A stretch of 64,000 nucleotides of DNA. It comes from Streptomyces hyderabadensis. GTDB lineage: Bacteria > Actinomycetota > Actinomycetes > Streptomycetales > Streptomycetaceae. Position 1 is the stretch's first letter. Every line of letters begins with the position of its first letter. Where the stretch lies: NCBI RefSeq assembly GCF_020404845.1, contig NZ_JAIOJZ010000012.1:62001-126000 (forward strand), written 5' to 3'. The notes beneath the pieces are model-generated. The model did not search any database, was not told the origin of the DNA, and worked only from the letters and a program-made list of their open reading frames with translations. Made by a program: the position numbers and the translations under genes. Below, piece after piece: positions 36,454-45,910 of the stretch.

Positions 36454-37146
36454 ATGGACGACTGGCGCGGCTTCGCGCAGCAGATGGCCTCGTTGGCACG
36501 CGATCTGCTGGCCCAGGAATCTGTGAACGACACCCTGCGGCGGATCACCGCGTCCGCCACCGAGCTGATCGCCGACTGCGACGCCGCCGGCATCCTCATC
36601 CTGCGCGGCAAAAAGGTGCAGTCGCTGGCCCCCACGGAACAGGTGGTGATCGACAGCGACGAGCTGCAGGGGCGGGTCGGAGAGGGCCCCTGTTTCGACG
36701 CCGCCCGCACCTCCACGGGGGAGCGGCAGTTCCGGATCGCCGACTTCACCGACGAGGCGGTGCGCTGGCCCAAGTACGTCCCCGAGGCGCGCCGGCTGAA
36801 CCTCGGCAGCATGATGGGCTTCCTGCTGTTCACCGAGGACGAGGACCTCGGCGCCCTGAACCTGTACTCCTTCCGGCCCGGCGCCTTCACCGAGGCCGAC
36901 GAGACGGCCGGCTGGTTGCTCGCGTCCCACGCGGCGGTCGCCTTCTCCAGCGCCCGTACGCACGCCCAGCTGCAGGAGGCCATCGGCACCCGGCACACCA
37001 TCGGGGAGGCCATGGGCATCCTCATGGGCCGGCACCGCCTCACCGAGGACCAGGCCTTCGCAGCGCTGCGCCGGTACTCGCAGGACCACAACGTCAAGCT
37101 CCGGGACGTGGCGGCCCGGGTCTGCGAACGCGGTGCCATGCCCTGA
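36454..37146 (+). CDS. GAF-ANTAR transcription antitermination regulator
   Basis: 230 residues; GGGAGGA lies 5 nt before ATG 36454. A GAF sensor (about 25-165; LQGRVGEGPCFDAARTSTG and MMGFLLFTEDEDLGALNLYS) is followed by a C-terminal ANTAR domain (about 170-225; LQEAIGTRHTIGEAMGILMGRH, then LTEDQAFAALRRYSQDHNVKLRDVA). ANTAR domains bind paired RNA hexaloop hairpins to prevent termination. No such tandem hexaloop leader was recognised in this window, so its RNA target is elsewhere or unseen. A terminator at 37150-37176 follows. Confidence 0.92.
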   Translation: MDDWRGFAQQMASLARDLLAQESVNDTLRRITASATELIADCDAAGILILRGKKVQSLAPTEQVVIDSDELQGRVGEGPCFDAARTSTGERQFRIADFTDEAVRWPKYVPEARRLNLGSMMGFLLFTEDEDLGALNLYSFRPGAFTEADETAGWLLASHAAVAFSSARTHAQLQEAIGTRHTIGEAMGILMGRHRLTEDQAFAALRRYSQDHNVKLRDVAARVCERGAMP

Positions 37147-37149
37147 GCG

Positions 37150-37176
37150 CGCGGGGCGTTTGCTTCCCGCCCCGCG
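37150..37176 (+). terminator. Terminator after the ANTAR gene
   Basis: Perfect 9-bp arms CGCGGGGCG (37150-37158) and CGCCCCGCG (37168-37176) with a 9-nt loop, starting 4 nt past the stop codon. Confidence 0.75.
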
Positions 37177-37218
37177 GGTAACTCCGGCATTCCGGACACC
37201 GATTCCCCGGGAGTCGCC

Positions 37219-37623
37219 ATGTGGAAGCGCAAGGGCAGAAAGGGCCGTCGGACCGCCAAGCCGGTCCCCGTGGAGCTGTGCGACCTGTGCGCCAGGGTCT
37301 TCCCCGAGGACGAGTCCGTGACCGGCTACGTGCCGGACTCCTCCGCGGTGCACGAGACCAACGAGTGGTTCGACGGGCTGCGGCTCATCACCACGTGCTC
37401 CGACGACCACTTCGACGTGATCAAGCAGGGCTACGCGCGCCGGCCCTTCGTGGACGAGGAGCTGTGGGCGGCGAAGCTGACCCGGGCCCTGACCACCGGC
37501 CCGCCCGCCCTGTCCATGGACCAGCTCGGGTGCCGGACCGGCCTCCAGGAGCCCCAGATACGCGCGGCCGTCGCCTGGCACAACGAGCGCATGCGGGAGG
37601 CGCAGGAACGCAGCGATCCCTGA
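37219..37623 (+). CDS. Conserved hypothetical protein with a CxxC motif
   Basis: 134 residues from ATG 37219, with GGGAG 5 nt upstream. A basic N-terminus (MWKRKGRKGRRTAK) precedes ELCDLCARVFPEDESV, a CxxC pair near residue 21, and a third Cys in LITTCSDDHFDVI, a possible zinc site. The C-terminal half is helical and resembles a winged-helix-like unit (MDQLGCRTGLQEPQIRAAVAWHNERM). I do not know its function; comparable proteins occur in Streptomyces. Confidence 0.75.
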   Translation: MWKRKGRKGRRTAKPVPVELCDLCARVFPEDESVTGYVPDSSAVHETNEWFDGLRLITTCSDDHFDVIKQGYARRPFVDEELWAAKLTRALTTGPPALSMDQLGCRTGLQEPQIRAAVAWHNERMREAQERSDP

Positions 37624-37625
37624 GG

Positions 37626-37646
37626 GCCCGGGCGGCGTGCCCGGGC
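37626..37646. terminator. Hairpin between convergent genes
   Basis: GCCCGGGC at 37626-37633 and again at 37639-37646 can pair across a 5-nt loop, directly after the upstream stop and 17 nt from the convergent stop. Confidence 0.6.
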
Positions 37647-37662
37647 GCCGGGCAGGCCCGGT

Positions 37663-38826
37663 TCAGTGCGGCGGCCGCTCTCCGTGCACCCGGTAGGGCT
37701 CCGCGTCGGCCCACCTCACCTCCAGGCCGAGCCCCGGCCGCGAGGTGTCGGGGCGCAGCGCACCGCCCGCGGGCGACAGGGTGCCCTCGAACAGCAGCCG
37801 CTCGACGCGCACGTGGTCGTGGAAGTACTCCAGGTGCCGCAGCCGGCGCACGGCGCAGAAGGCGTGGGCGGACACCGCGGGCGCGCAGTGCGCGGACAGG
37901 TCCAGGTGCCGGACGGCGGACAGCCCGGCCACCTCCAGCACTCCGGTGATGCCGCCGCACCGGGTGACGTCGGCCTGAAGGCAGTCGACCGCGGGCTCCG
38001 GTCCCTCGGTCAGGTTGGCGAAGTCCTGGGCGGTGAAGGCGTACTCCCCCGCGGTGATCTCCAGCCGGGCCGGGCCCCGCTCGCGCAGCATCCGCAGCCC
38101 CGCCAGGTCCGCCGAGCCGACGGGTTCCTCGAACCACCGCACGTCCCACTCGTCGTGGAAGCGGTGCGCCCAGTACAGGGCCTCCTTGCGGCCGAGCGCC
38201 CCGTTGGCGTCGGTGAACAGCTCGGTTTCGCCGCCCACCGCCCGGCGTACGGCGGACAGGCGCCGCGGGTCGGCGTCCGGGTCCCGCGAGGTCTTCAGCT
38301 TCACGCGGCCGATGCCCTGCCCGACCCAGCCGGCGAGCTGGTCGGTGAGGCGGTCCAGGGGGTAGTTGGTGAAGCCGCCGCTGCCGTAGACCGGCACCCG
38401 GTCGTGGTGGGCCGGCAGGAGATGGACCAGCGGCAGCCCCAGCAGCCGTGCCTTGAGGTCCCACAGCGCCACGTCGACGGCGGACCGGGCCATGGCCCCG
38501 ACGCCGGGCCGGCCGGCGTTGCGCATCCGCGCGCCCATCCGCTCCCACAGGGCGGGCGGCGAGGAGACGGGGGCGCCCTCGACGACCGGCGTGAGCACGG
38601 AGCGCACGAACGACGCCACCGAGACGTCGCCGTAGGTGTAGCCGAGTCCGGTGCGGCCGCCGGCGTGCACGCGGACCAGGACGAGGGTGGTGGCGTCCCA
38701 CTCCAGGGTGCCGTCCTGTTCCCGCCCCCCGGGTCCGTCGGTGGGGATCTCGAAGGCGTGCACGTCGACCGCGTCGACCACGCACCCCGCCAGGGCCCCG
38801 GTCTCCGGGCCGGTCAGCGACGTCAT
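37663..38826 (-). CDS. Enolase-superfamily (mandelate racemase/muconate lactonizing-like) enzyme
   Basis: The ATG at 38824-38826, with GAGGGAG upstream, gives 387 residues. A capping domain precedes a modified barrel with RVKLKTS (KxK base pair), metal ligands in LFTDANGAL, WFEEPV and ITAGEYAF, and a probable His acid/base in LSAHCAPAVSAHAF. Both a KxK lysine and a His are retained, as in mandelate racemase/acid-sugar dehydratase subgroups. It abstracts a proton alpha to a carboxylate; the substrate is unknown. It is 11 kb from the benzoylformate operon with unrelated genes between, so a mandelate role should not be assumed. Confidence 0.88.
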   Translation of the reverse strand: MTSLTGPETGALAGCVVDAVDVHAFEIPTDGPGGREQDGTLEWDATTLVLVRVHAGGRTGLGYTYGDVSVASFVRSVLTPVVEGAPVSSPPALWERMGARMRNAGRPGVGAMARSAVDVALWDLKARLLGLPLVHLLPAHHDRVPVYGSGGFTNYPLDRLTDQLAGWVGQGIGRVKLKTSRDPDADPRRLSAVRRAVGGETELFTDANGALGRKEALYWAHRFHDEWDVRWFEEPVGSADLAGLRMLRERGPARLEITAGEYAFTAQDFANLTEGPEPAVDCLQADVTRCGGITGVLEVAGLSAVRHLDLSAHCAPAVSAHAFCAVRRLRHLEYFHDHVRVERLLFEGTLSPAGGALRPDTSRPGLGLEVRWADAEPYRVHGERPPH

Positions 38827-38981
38827 CGCGCACTCCCTCGCCTTCGGGTACCCGGGGCCGGTTCCCCGCGCCGTGCGGTCCATGCGCGGGCCGTCCGGGT
38901 CAACCGACGTTTGTCGGGGCGCGGGCCGGGTCACTCAGTTCCCCGTCGCGTGCCATCGAAAGGACGCCCGAGGAGCACCCC

Positions 38982-39785
38982 GTGAACCGGTTGTGGCGGC
39001 CGTTCCACCGTGCGTGGGACTGGTTGGCCGCGTCCGCCCTGGTCCGGCGCGGCCGGGACCTGGAGCTGATGCACAGGGCCATGGGGTTCGCCACCCTCGC
39101 CCTGGTCACGCTCGCGCCGCTGCTGATCGTGGTGGCCGCGGCCGACCCGCTGGGACGCGGCGGCTTCGCCTCCTGGCTGGCCGACGGCATGGGGCTGTCC
39201 GGGCGGTCGGCCAAGGTGCTGACCGACATCATCAGCCCGCCGACCAAGGTGGTCGGCACGACGAGCGTGTGGGGCGGCATCCTGCTCGGCGTGTTCGGCG
39301 TGTCCTTCGCGGCGAGCGTGCAGAACGGCTACGAGCGCATCTGGGAACTGCCCTCCGGCCCGTGGCACCGCATCTGGCGCCAGATGACCTGGGTGATCCT
39401 GCTGACCGCCTACCTCTACCAGGAGGTGCAGACGCGGACCGCGCTGCACGGCACGGCACGGATCGCGCTGTCGACCGCCAGCGGCATGCTCTTCTTCTGG
39501 TGGGGCCAGCACTTCCTGCTGGGCGGCCAGGTCCGCTGGCGCGACCTGCTGCCGGGGGCGTTCGCCACGATGGTGGGGCTGATCGGCCTGCGCGGCTTCT
39601 CGTACCTCTTCTTCACGCCGCTCATCCTCGACAACGCGTTCAGCTACGGCGCGGTCGGCATCGTGCTGGTGGTGGAGTCCTGGCTGATCGGGGTCGGGTT
39701 CGTGGTCTTCGGCGGCGCGATGGTCGGGCACTGGTTCTGCGAGCACCACTGGTGGGCGCGGAACATCGACCGCAGACCGGACTGA
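38982..39785 (+). CDS. YihY/BrkB-family membrane protein
   Basis: 267 residues from GTG 38982, with CGAGGAGC upstream. About six helices are predicted. The YihY/virulence-factor BrkB pattern is visible in LMHRAMGFATLALVTLAPLLIV, ASVQNGYERIWELP and VLVVESWLIGVGFVVFGGAMVGHWFCEHHWWARN. The family was once called ribonuclease BN by mistake and has unknown function, possibly transport. It is divergent from the enolase-like gene. Confidence 0.8.
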   Translation: MNRLWRPFHRAWDWLAASALVRRGRDLELMHRAMGFATLALVTLAPLLIVVAAADPLGRGGFASWLADGMGLSGRSAKVLTDIISPPTKVVGTTSVWGGILLGVFGVSFAASVQNGYERIWELPSGPWHRIWRQMTWVILLTAYLYQEVQTRTALHGTARIALSTASGMLFFWWGQHFLLGGQVRWRDLLPGAFATMVGLIGLRGFSYLFFTPLILDNAFSYGAVGIVLVVESWLIGVGFVVFGGAMVGHWFCEHHWWARNIDRRPD

Positions 39786-39826
39786 CCCCGGGGGGCCGGC
39801 GGGCGGTCAGGCGGCCGGACGGACGG

Positions 39827-40870
39827 TCAGGCGGCGCGCCTGCGCAGTCCGCCGGCCAGTGCCGCGGCCACCGCCCCGGTCGCGGCCGCGGTCAGGGCGA
39901 GCGGGCGGCGGTGGCGGGAGAGCCAGAACTGGACGCTGCGCGGATGGGCCTCGTCGTCGAAGATCCCGTGTGCGCCGTAGTCGTCCGGGGCGGAGTCGTC
40001 CGGCGGCTTCCAGAGGTTGACCGGCCGCGACGGGTCGACGGGCTCGTCCGTCTGCTGCCCGTCGTAGCCGGTGCGGGCCAGGTAGCGGTCGAGCAGCCCC
40101 GGAGCGAGCTTCTGGCCCAGCAGGGTGGCGACGGTGGAGCCGCCGACCCAGTACATGCGCCGCTCGGGATGGTCCGCGGCGTGCAGCACCGCCCGGGCGG
40201 CCACCTCGGGCTGGTAGACGGGGGCCACCGGGCGCGGATGGCGGGGCAGCCGGGTGAGGACCCAGCTGAACTGGGGCGTGTTGAGCCCGGGCATCTGCAC
40301 CATGATCACCCGCACCCCGCTGCGGTCGTGCAGCAGCTCGCAGCGCAGCGACTCGGTGAACCCCTGGATGGCGTGCTTGGCGCCGCAGTAGACGGCCTGC
40401 AGCGGGACGCTGCGCTCGGCCAGGGCCGAGCCCACTTGGACGATGGTGCCGCGGTCGCGCGGGGTCATGCGCCGCAGGGCGGCCTGGGTGCCGTGGACGA
40501 AGCCGAAGTAGGTCACCTCGGTGGCCCGCCTCAGCTCCTCGGGCCGGATCTCCGGCACGGGCGCGAAGACGGTGGAGAACGCGGCGTTCACCCACACGTC
40601 GATCGGGCCGAGTTCCTCCTCGACTCGGCCGGCCGCCGCGTCCACGGCCGCCGCGTCGGCGACGTCCACGACGAGCGGCAGCGCGCGCCCGCCGGCCGCC
40701 TCGACCTCCTCGGCGGCCCGCTGGAGGGCGTGCTCGCCCCGGGCGAGCAGGGCCACCGCGGCCCCGCGGGCGCCGAAGGCGCGGGCGGTGGCCCGGCCGA
40801 CGCCACCGGTCGCGCCGGTGACGACGACGACCTCGGCGCCGTCCCCGCCCCGGTGCCGGGTGCCGCTCAC
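39827..40870 (-). CDS. Short-chain dehydrogenase with C-terminal membrane tail
   Basis: Translation starts at GTG 40868-40870, overlapping the upstream TPP-enzyme stop (GTGA), so the genes are translationally coupled. The 347-residue product has the NAD(P) motif [12 protein letters not shown] near residue 18, NAA in [11 protein letters not shown], active-site YCGAKHA and an extended C-terminal region typical of large classical SDRs. The final 35 residues hold a hydrophobic helix ([19 protein letters not shown]) ending RRRAA, which would tether it to the membrane. Substrate unknown. Coupling to a PoxB-like enzyme, itself a peripheral membrane type, suggests both act at the membrane. Confidence 0.88.
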   Translation of the reverse strand: MSGTRHRGGDGAEVVVVTGATGGVGRATARAFGARGAAVALLARGEHALQRAAEEVEAAGGRALPLVVDVADAAAVDAAAGRVEEELGPIDVWVNAAFSTVFAPVPEIRPEELRRATEVTYFGFVHGTQAALRRMTPRDRGTIVQVGSALAERSVPLQAVYCGAKHAIQGFTESLRCELLHDRSGVRVIMVQMPGLNTPQFSWVLTRLPRHPRPVAPVYQPEVAARAVLHAADHPERRMYWVGGSTVATLLGQKLAPGLLDRYLARTGYDGQQTDEPVDPSRPVNLWKPPDDSAPDDYGAHGIFDDEAHPRSVQFWLSRHRRPLALTAAATGAVAAALAGGLRRRAA

Positions 40871-42669
40871 TTCCTGCCCCGGCCGGGGAGGTGCTCGGCG
40901 TACTCGGTGAGCTTCTGGCGCACGCCCTTGGTGGCGATCCCGGCCAGCTCCGGGTCGTGCAGCGCCGCCTTGATCGCCTTCTTGCCCTGGTCCTTCATGA
41001 TGTGCGGCGGGATCGGCGCGATCTCCGCGTCGACCTTGAACTCCAGGACCACCGGCCGGTCGGCGGCGAGCGCCTCGTCCCAGGCGGAGCCGACCTTCTT
41101 GGGGTCGGCGCAGACGATGCCCTTGAGGCCGAGGAGTTCGGCGAAGGCGGCGTAGGGGACGTCGGGGATGTCCTGCGAGCCCGGGTACTTGGGGTCGCCG
41201 GCCATGGCGCGCTGCTCCCAGGTGACCTGGTTGAGGTCCTGGTTGTTGAACACGCAGAAGATGAGCGGTGCCGACCCGGACAGGCGGTCCAGATAGCGCT
41301 TGACGGTGATCATCTCGTTCATGCCGTTCATCTGGAAGGCGCCGTCGCCGACGAAGGCGATCACCGGGCGCTCGGGGTAGGCGAACCGCGCCGCGATGGC
41401 GTAGGGCGTCCCCGGGCCCATCGTGGCCAGGGTGCCGGAGAGCGAGGCCCGCATGCCCTCGCGCAGCTGGATGTGGCGTGCCCACCAGTTGGTGCCGGAG
41501 CCGGAGTCGGCCGTCAGGATGGCGTCGTCGGGCAGCCGGGGCGAGAGTTCGGCGGCGACGGCCTGGGGGTTGATGGTCTTGCCGAAGTGCTCGCCCGCCC
41601 AGCGGTCGCACAGGTCGTGCCACTCCCGGACGTTCTTCTCGATCTTCTCCCGCCAGCCCCGGTCCTCCTTGCGCTGGAGCATCGGGATCAGGGCGCGCAG
41701 GGTCTCCCTGGAGTCGCCGACGAGGTGGGCGTCCATGGGGTAGCGGATGCCGATCATGCGGCCGTCGATGTCGATCTCGACGCCCCGGGCCTGGCCCTCC
41801 TCGGGCAGCCACTCCGAGTAGGGGAAGCTGCTGCCGACCATGAGCAGGGTGTCGCAGCCCTTGATCATGTCGTCGCTGGCCTTGCTGCCCAGCAGGCCGA
41901 TGGGCCCGGTGACGTAGGGCAGGTCGTCGGGCAGCACCTCGCGGCCGAGCAGGGCCTTGGCGACACCGGCGCCGAGCAGTTCGGCGACCTCCATCACCTC
42001 GGCCTCCGCGTTGGCCGCTCCCTGGCCGACGAGCATGGCGACCTTGTTCCCCGCGTTGAGGACGTCGGCGGCCTTGCGCAGCTCGTCGAGGTCGGGCAGG
42101 ACCCGGGGCCGGCTCCAGCCGACACTGGAGAAGACCGAGCCGTGCTCCCTGGGCGGGGAGGGCTGGGCCTCCTCCTCCTGGATGTCGTTGGGGATGATGA
42201 TCGTGGCGACGCCCCGGGTGGTCAGCGCGGTCTTGAAGGCCCGGTCGATGACGTGCCGGGCCTGGCCCGGGTGCACGACCATCTGGCAGTACTCGGACAC
42301 GTCCGCGAAGAGCTGGTCGAGGGCGATCTCCTGCTGGTAGTGGGTGCCCAGGGACAGCCGTTTCTGCTGGCCCACCACCGCCACCACGGGCTGGTGGTCG
42401 AGCTTCGCGTCGTACAGGCCGTTGAGCAGGTGCACGGCGCCCGGGCCCGACGTGGCGACGCAACAGCCCACCTCGCCGGTGAACTTGGCGTGGCCGCAGG
42501 CCATGAACGCGGCCATCTCCTCGTGCCGGGCCTGGATGAACTCCGGGTCGCCGTCGGCCCGGTCGAACGCGCCGAGCAGTCCGTTGATGCCGTCACCCGG
42601 ATAGCCGTACACCCGCTGGACGCCCCACTCGGACAGGCGCTGGAGCACGTAGTCGGCGACTTGGGTCAT
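40867..42669 (-). CDS. ThDP-dependent enzyme, PoxB/pyruvate oxidase-like
   Basis: The ATG at 42667-42669 gives 600 residues; GGGAG precedes it. In order: the PYR domain with catalytic Glu in [12 protein letters not shown] near residue 50, the central domain, and the PP domain with [13 protein letters not shown] and [42 protein letters not shown] at the N-terminus and [19 protein letters not shown] support the pyruvate dehydrogenase (quinone)/acetolactate-synthase-like branch. The likely reaction is oxidative decarboxylation of pyruvate or a related 2-oxo acid, but the FAD and quinone site cannot be confirmed here. It forms a two-gene unit with the following SDR. Confidence 0.88.
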   Translation of the reverse strand: MTQVADYVLQRLSEWGVQRVYGYPGDGINGLLGAFDRADGDPEFIQARHEEMAAFMACGHAKFTGEVGCCVATSGPGAVHLLNGLYDAKLDHQPVVAVVGQQKRLSLGTHYQQEIALDQLFADVSEYCQMVVHPGQARHVIDRAFKTALTTRGVATIIIPNDIQEEEAQPSPPREHGSVFSSVGWSRPRVLPDLDELRKAADVLNAGNKVAMLVGQGAANAEAEVMEVAELLGAGVAKALLGREVLPDDLPYVTGPIGLLGSKASDDMIKGCDTLLMVGSSFPYSEWLPEEGQARGVEIDIDGRMIGIRYPMDAHLVGDSRETLRALIPMLQRKEDRGWREKIEKNVREWHDLCDRWAGEHFGKTINPQAVAAELSPRLPDDAILTADSGSGTNWWARHIQLREGMRASLSGTLATMGPGTPYAIAARFAYPERPVIAFVGDGAFQMNGMNEMITVKRYLDRLSGSAPLIFCVFNNQDLNQVTWEQRAMAGDPKYPGSQDIPDVPYAAFAELLGLKGIVCADPKKVGSAWDEALAADRPVVLEFKVDAEIAPIPPHIMKDQGKKAIKAALHDPELAGIATKGVRQKLTEYAEHLPGRGRK

Positions 42670-42746
42670 GGGGCTCTCCCGGACGTGGTGGGACGACGGT
42701 CGGCTTGTGGGGTTACCTCCGCGACCGCTCCTAAACCGGCCGTCCG

Positions 42747-43835
42747 TCACCTTCGGCCGGTCTCGCGCCCCGTTTCCCGCGCCGGCGGCGGTGCCGTGCT
42801 CGCCCGGGTCACCAGCCGGGTCGGCACCAGTGTCGTGCCCCGCTCCGGACCGGCCGCGCGCATCTTGCGCAGCACGGCCCGCACGCACTGCCGTCCGACC
42901 TCGGCGAAGTCCTGGTGGACGGTGGTCAGCGGGGGGAGGAAGGAGCCGGCCTCGGCGATGTCGTCGAAGCCGATGACGCTGACGTCCTCGGGTACCCGCC
43001 GGCCGCGTTCGTGGAGGGCGCGCAGCAGGCCGAGGGCCATCTGGTCGTTGGCCGCGAAGACGGCGGTGCACTCCTCGCGCGCGGCGAGTTCCAGGCCCGC
43101 CCGGTAGCCGGACTCCGCGGACCAGTCGCCCCGCACGAGGGGCGGCGGGGTGCGGCCGGCCTCGGTGAGCGTGCGCCGCCAGGCGTCGGTGCGGCGCTGG
43201 GCGGCGAAGGAACCCTCGGGGCCGGCCAGGTGCCACACCGTGTCGTGCCCGAGGTCGAGCAGATGGCGTACGGCGGCACGGCTGCCGCCCGCCTGGTCGG
43301 TGTCCACGACCGTGTGGGTGTCCCCGGCGTCCGAGTCGACCACGACGACCTGGACGTGCGGCGGCAGGGTGAGGGACGCCGCGTCCAGGAGGTGGACCTC
43401 CATGATGACGATGACCGCGTCGACGGCCAGTTCCTCCAGGCGGGAGAACGCGCCGCGCACCTCGTCCTGGGTGGGGACGGCGACCGGCAGCAGGGTCACC
43501 GCGTACCCCTCGCTCGCCGCGGAGGTCGCGATGGCCTCCAGGGTGCGTACGTTGCCCGTGGTGGCCAGCGTGAAGGTGATGACGCCGATGGTGCGGAACT
43601 CGCCGCGCTTGAGGGCCCGGGCCGCGCTGTTGGGCCGGTAGCCCAGCTCCTTCATGGCGGCCAGCACCTGCCGCCGGGTCTCCTCGGTGACGCCCGCGTA
43701 GCCGTTGGAGACGCGGGAGACGGTCTGCGAGGAGACTCCCGCCAGCCGGGCGACGTCCGCCATGGACGCCGTGCGGTCCCGGCCGCGCCGGGCAGGCGCG
43801 GGTGCGCTCGTCGGGACTTCCTCAGCCGTGCTCAC
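42747..43835 (-). CDS. LacI-family repressor of the galactoside operon
   Basis: 362 residues from GTG 43833-43835. After a 25-residue variable N-terminus comes the HTH MADVARLAGVSSQTVSRVSNG and hinge AARALKRGEF, then a periplasmic-binding-like effector domain (TIGVITFTLATTGNVRTLEAIA, AVFAANDQMALGLLRALHERG, VSVIGFDDIAEAGSFLPPLTTV). It is divergent from the sugar ABC genes, with two 16-bp LacI-type operators between them. By analogy with GanR-type regulators of actinomycete galactan use, its inducer is probably galactose or a galacto-oligosaccharide. Confidence 0.92.
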   Translation of the reverse strand: MSTAEEVPTSAPAPARRGRDRTASMADVARLAGVSSQTVSRVSNGYAGVTEETRRQVLAAMKELGYRPNSAARALKRGEFRTIGVITFTLATTGNVRTLEAIATSAASEGYAVTLLPVAVPTQDEVRGAFSRLEELAVDAVIVIMEVHLLDAASLTLPPHVQVVVVDSDAGDTHTVVDTDQAGGSRAAVRHLLDLGHDTVWHLAGPEGSFAAQRRTDAWRRTLTEAGRTPPPLVRGDWSAESGYRAGLELAAREECTAVFAANDQMALGLLRALHERGRRVPEDVSVIGFDDIAEAGSFLPPLTTVHQDFAEVGRQCVRAVLRKMRAAGPERGTTLVPTRLVTRASTAPPPARETGRETGRR

Positions 43836-43928
43836 TCGCCGTCAGCCGCCTCTCTGTCGTCGCCGGGTCCGGCTGCGAAGGGACCCTTGACCGTCGTCAT
43901 CGGGGCAGTGTAGACATGCCGCCATCGG

Positions 43929-43944
43929 ATGTTTACGTAAACAT
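43929..43944. promoter_or_regulatory. LacI operator O1
   Basis: ATGTTTACGTAAACAT, a perfect 16-bp palindrome with the central CG typical of LacI/GalR operators, 94 bp upstream of the repressor start and 82 bp upstream of the first permease. Confidence 0.9.
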
Positions 43945-43973
43945 AACAGCTCGGCACCCTTTCGCGATGCGGG

Positions 43974-43989
43974 ATGTTTACGCAAACAT
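43974..43989. promoter_or_regulatory. LacI operator O2
   Basis: ATGTTTACGCAAACAT, identical to the first operator except one base, centred 45 bp from it and 36 bp upstream of the permease ATG. The pair would allow cooperative or looped repression of the operon and of the repressor. Confidence 0.9.
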
Positions 43990-44025
43990 CGGCGATGTTC
44001 CAGGACGTGACGAGCGAGGAACGAC

Positions 44026-44952
44026 ATGACGACGCTGCAACCGCCGGCCGCCGCCGAGCCGCGGCCGGTCCCGCCCCCGGTGCGGCGGGACCGCCGTTCC
44101 TGGACCGGATGGGGCTTCCTCGCTCCCTTCGTGGCGGTGTTCGCCCTGGTGTTCCTCGCGCCGATCGCGTACTCCGTCTACCTCAGCCTCTTCCGCGACC
44201 AGCTGATCGGCGGGACCACCTTCGTCGGCCTCGACAACTACGCCGAGGCGCTGAAGGACGAACGGTTCTGGGCCTCGCTGGGCCGGGTCTCGCTCTTCCT
44301 GGCCGTACAGGTGCCGGTCATGCTCGGCATCGCCCTGCTGGTGGCCCTGGCCCTGGACAGCGGCCGCCTCTACGGCCGGGACTTCTTCCGCATCTCGATC
44401 TTCCTGCCGTACGCCGTGCCCGCCGTGGTGGCCACCCTGATGTGGGGCTTCATGTACGGCACCCGGTTCGGCCTGGTCGGTGACATCAACGGCGCGCTGG
44501 GCGTCTCACTGCCCGACCCGCTCTCCCCCGACCTGGTGCTGGCCTCCATCGGCAACATCGTGACCTGGGAGTTCGTCGGCTACAACATGCTGATCTTCTA
44601 CGCGGCGCTGCGCGTCGTCCCGCACTCGCTGTACGAGGCGGCCCAGATCGACGGGGCCGGCCAGATCCGCGTCATCACCGCCATCAAGCTCCCGGCGATC
44701 CGCGGGGCCCTGGTGATCGCCACCATCTTCTCGATCATCGGCAGCTTCCAGCTCTTCAACGAGCCCAGCATCCTGCAGCCCCTGGCACGCAACGCCATCA
44801 CCACGGACTACACGCCGAACTACTACACCTACGCGCTGTCCTTCAACGGGCAGCAGCACAACTACTCCGCGACGGTCGCCATCGTCATGGGGCTGATCAC
44901 CATGGCCGTCGCCTACGCCGTGCAGCTGCGCGGCATGCGCAAGGGAGTGTGA
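44026..44952 (+). CDS. Sugar ABC transporter permease (MalF/GanF type)
   Basis: 308 residues, six core helices after a Pro-rich cytosolic N-terminus. The ATPase-docking EAA loop is EAAQIDGAGQIRVITAIKLP near residues 205-224. It forms a heteromeric channel with the next gene product and receives sugar from the lipoprotein at 46001. No ATPase gene is in the operon, as usual for actinomycete sugar importers that share MsiK. Confidence 0.9.
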   Translation: MTTLQPPAAAEPRPVPPPVRRDRRSWTGWGFLAPFVAVFALVFLAPIAYSVYLSLFRDQLIGGTTFVGLDNYAEALKDERFWASLGRVSLFLAVQVPVMLGIALLVALALDSGRLYGRDFFRISIFLPYAVPAVVATLMWGFMYGTRFGLVGDINGALGVSLPDPLSPDLVLASIGNIVTWEFVGYNMLIFYAALRVVPHSLYEAAQIDGAGQIRVITAIKLPAIRGALVIATIFSIIGSFQLFNEPSILQPLARNAITTDYTPNYYTYALSFNGQQHNYSATVAIVMGLITMAVAYAVQLRGMRKGV

Positions 44953-44959
44953 GTCCACG

Positions 44960-45910
44960 ATGACCAGCCCCGCCGCCACCGTGTCCGGCCGTTCGGCGCC
45001 CGCGCCCTCCGGCACCCCGGGCTCCGTGCCCCGGCTGCGTACGCCCCGGCGCCGGTACTCCGCCGACCGGCCCCGGCGCAGCGTGCTGCTGACCGCGCTC
45101 ACCTCGCTGGTGCTGCTGTACAGCCTGGTGCCGCTTCTCTGGCTGGCCGTCAGCGCCACCAAGACGCAGGAGGGGCTGTCCCGTTCCTTCGGCCTGTGGT
45201 TCGACGGCGACTTCGCGCTCTGGGACAACATCACCGAGACGTTCACCTACGACGGCGGCGTCTTCACCCGCTGGCTGCTCAACACCCTGCTGTACGTGGG
45301 CCTCGGCGCGGGCGGTGCCACCTTCCTCGCCGTGCTCGGCGGCTACGCGCTCGCCAAGTTCGACTTCCCCGGCCGGCGCGCCGTCTTCGCCGTCGTCATC
45401 GGCGCGGTGGCCGTGCCGGGGACGGCGCTGGCGGTGCCGACCTTCCTGATGTTCAGCGAGATGGGCCTCACCAACACGCCCTGGGCGGTCGTCGTCCCGT
45501 CCCTGATCTCGCCGTTCGGCCTCTATCTGATGTGGGTGTTCGCCACCGAGGCCATTCCGGCGGAGCTCATGGAGGCCGCCCGCATCGACGGGGCGGGCGA
45601 GGTGCGCACCTTCTTCAAGGTGGCCCTGCCGCTGCTGGCGCCCGGCATCGTCACGGTGGCGCTGTTCACCATGGTCGCGACCTGGAACAACTACTTCCTG
45701 CCGCTGGTCATGCTCAAGGACCCCGACTGGTATCCGCTGACCCTGGGCCTCAACAGCTGGAACCAGCAGGCCGCGACCGCGGGCGGCGAGGCCGTCTTCA
45801 ACCTCGTCGTCACCGGATCGCTCCTGACCATCGTGCCGCTGATCGCCGCGTTCCTGCTGCTCCAGAAGTACTGGCAGTCCGGTCTCGCCGCCGGAAGCGT
45901 CAAGGAGTAG
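44960..45910 (+). CDS. Sugar ABC transporter permease (MalG/GanG type)
   Basis: 316 residues, starting 8 nt after the first permease stop. Six hydrophobic helices follow a Ser/Pro-rich N-terminal 45 residues. The EAA loop EAARIDGAGEVRTFFKVALP lies near residues 205-224. It partners the first permease. The C-terminus, LLLQKYWQSGLAAGSVKE, is typical of MalG-type proteins. Confidence 0.9.
   Translation: MTSPAATVSGRSAPAPSGTPGSVPRLRTPRRRYSADRPRRSVLLTALTSLVLLYSLVPLLWLAVSATKTQEGLSRSFGLWFDGDFALWDNITETFTYDGGVFTRWLLNTLLYVGLGAGGATFLAVLGGYALAKFDFPGRRAVFAVVIGAVAVPGTALAVPTFLMFSEMGLTNTPWAVVVPSLISPFGLYLMWVFATEAIPAELMEAARIDGAGEVRTFFKVALPLLAPGIVTVALFTMVATWNNYFLPLVMLKDPDWYPLTLGLNSWNQQAATAGGEAVFNLVVTGSLLTIVPLIAAFLLLQKYWQSGLAAGSVKE

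Noticed and set aside
37663..38826. Mandelate racemase completing the benzoylformate pathway
   Set aside because: The superfamily fits, but it is 11 kb away behind unrelated genes, and no mandelate dehydrogenase is present.
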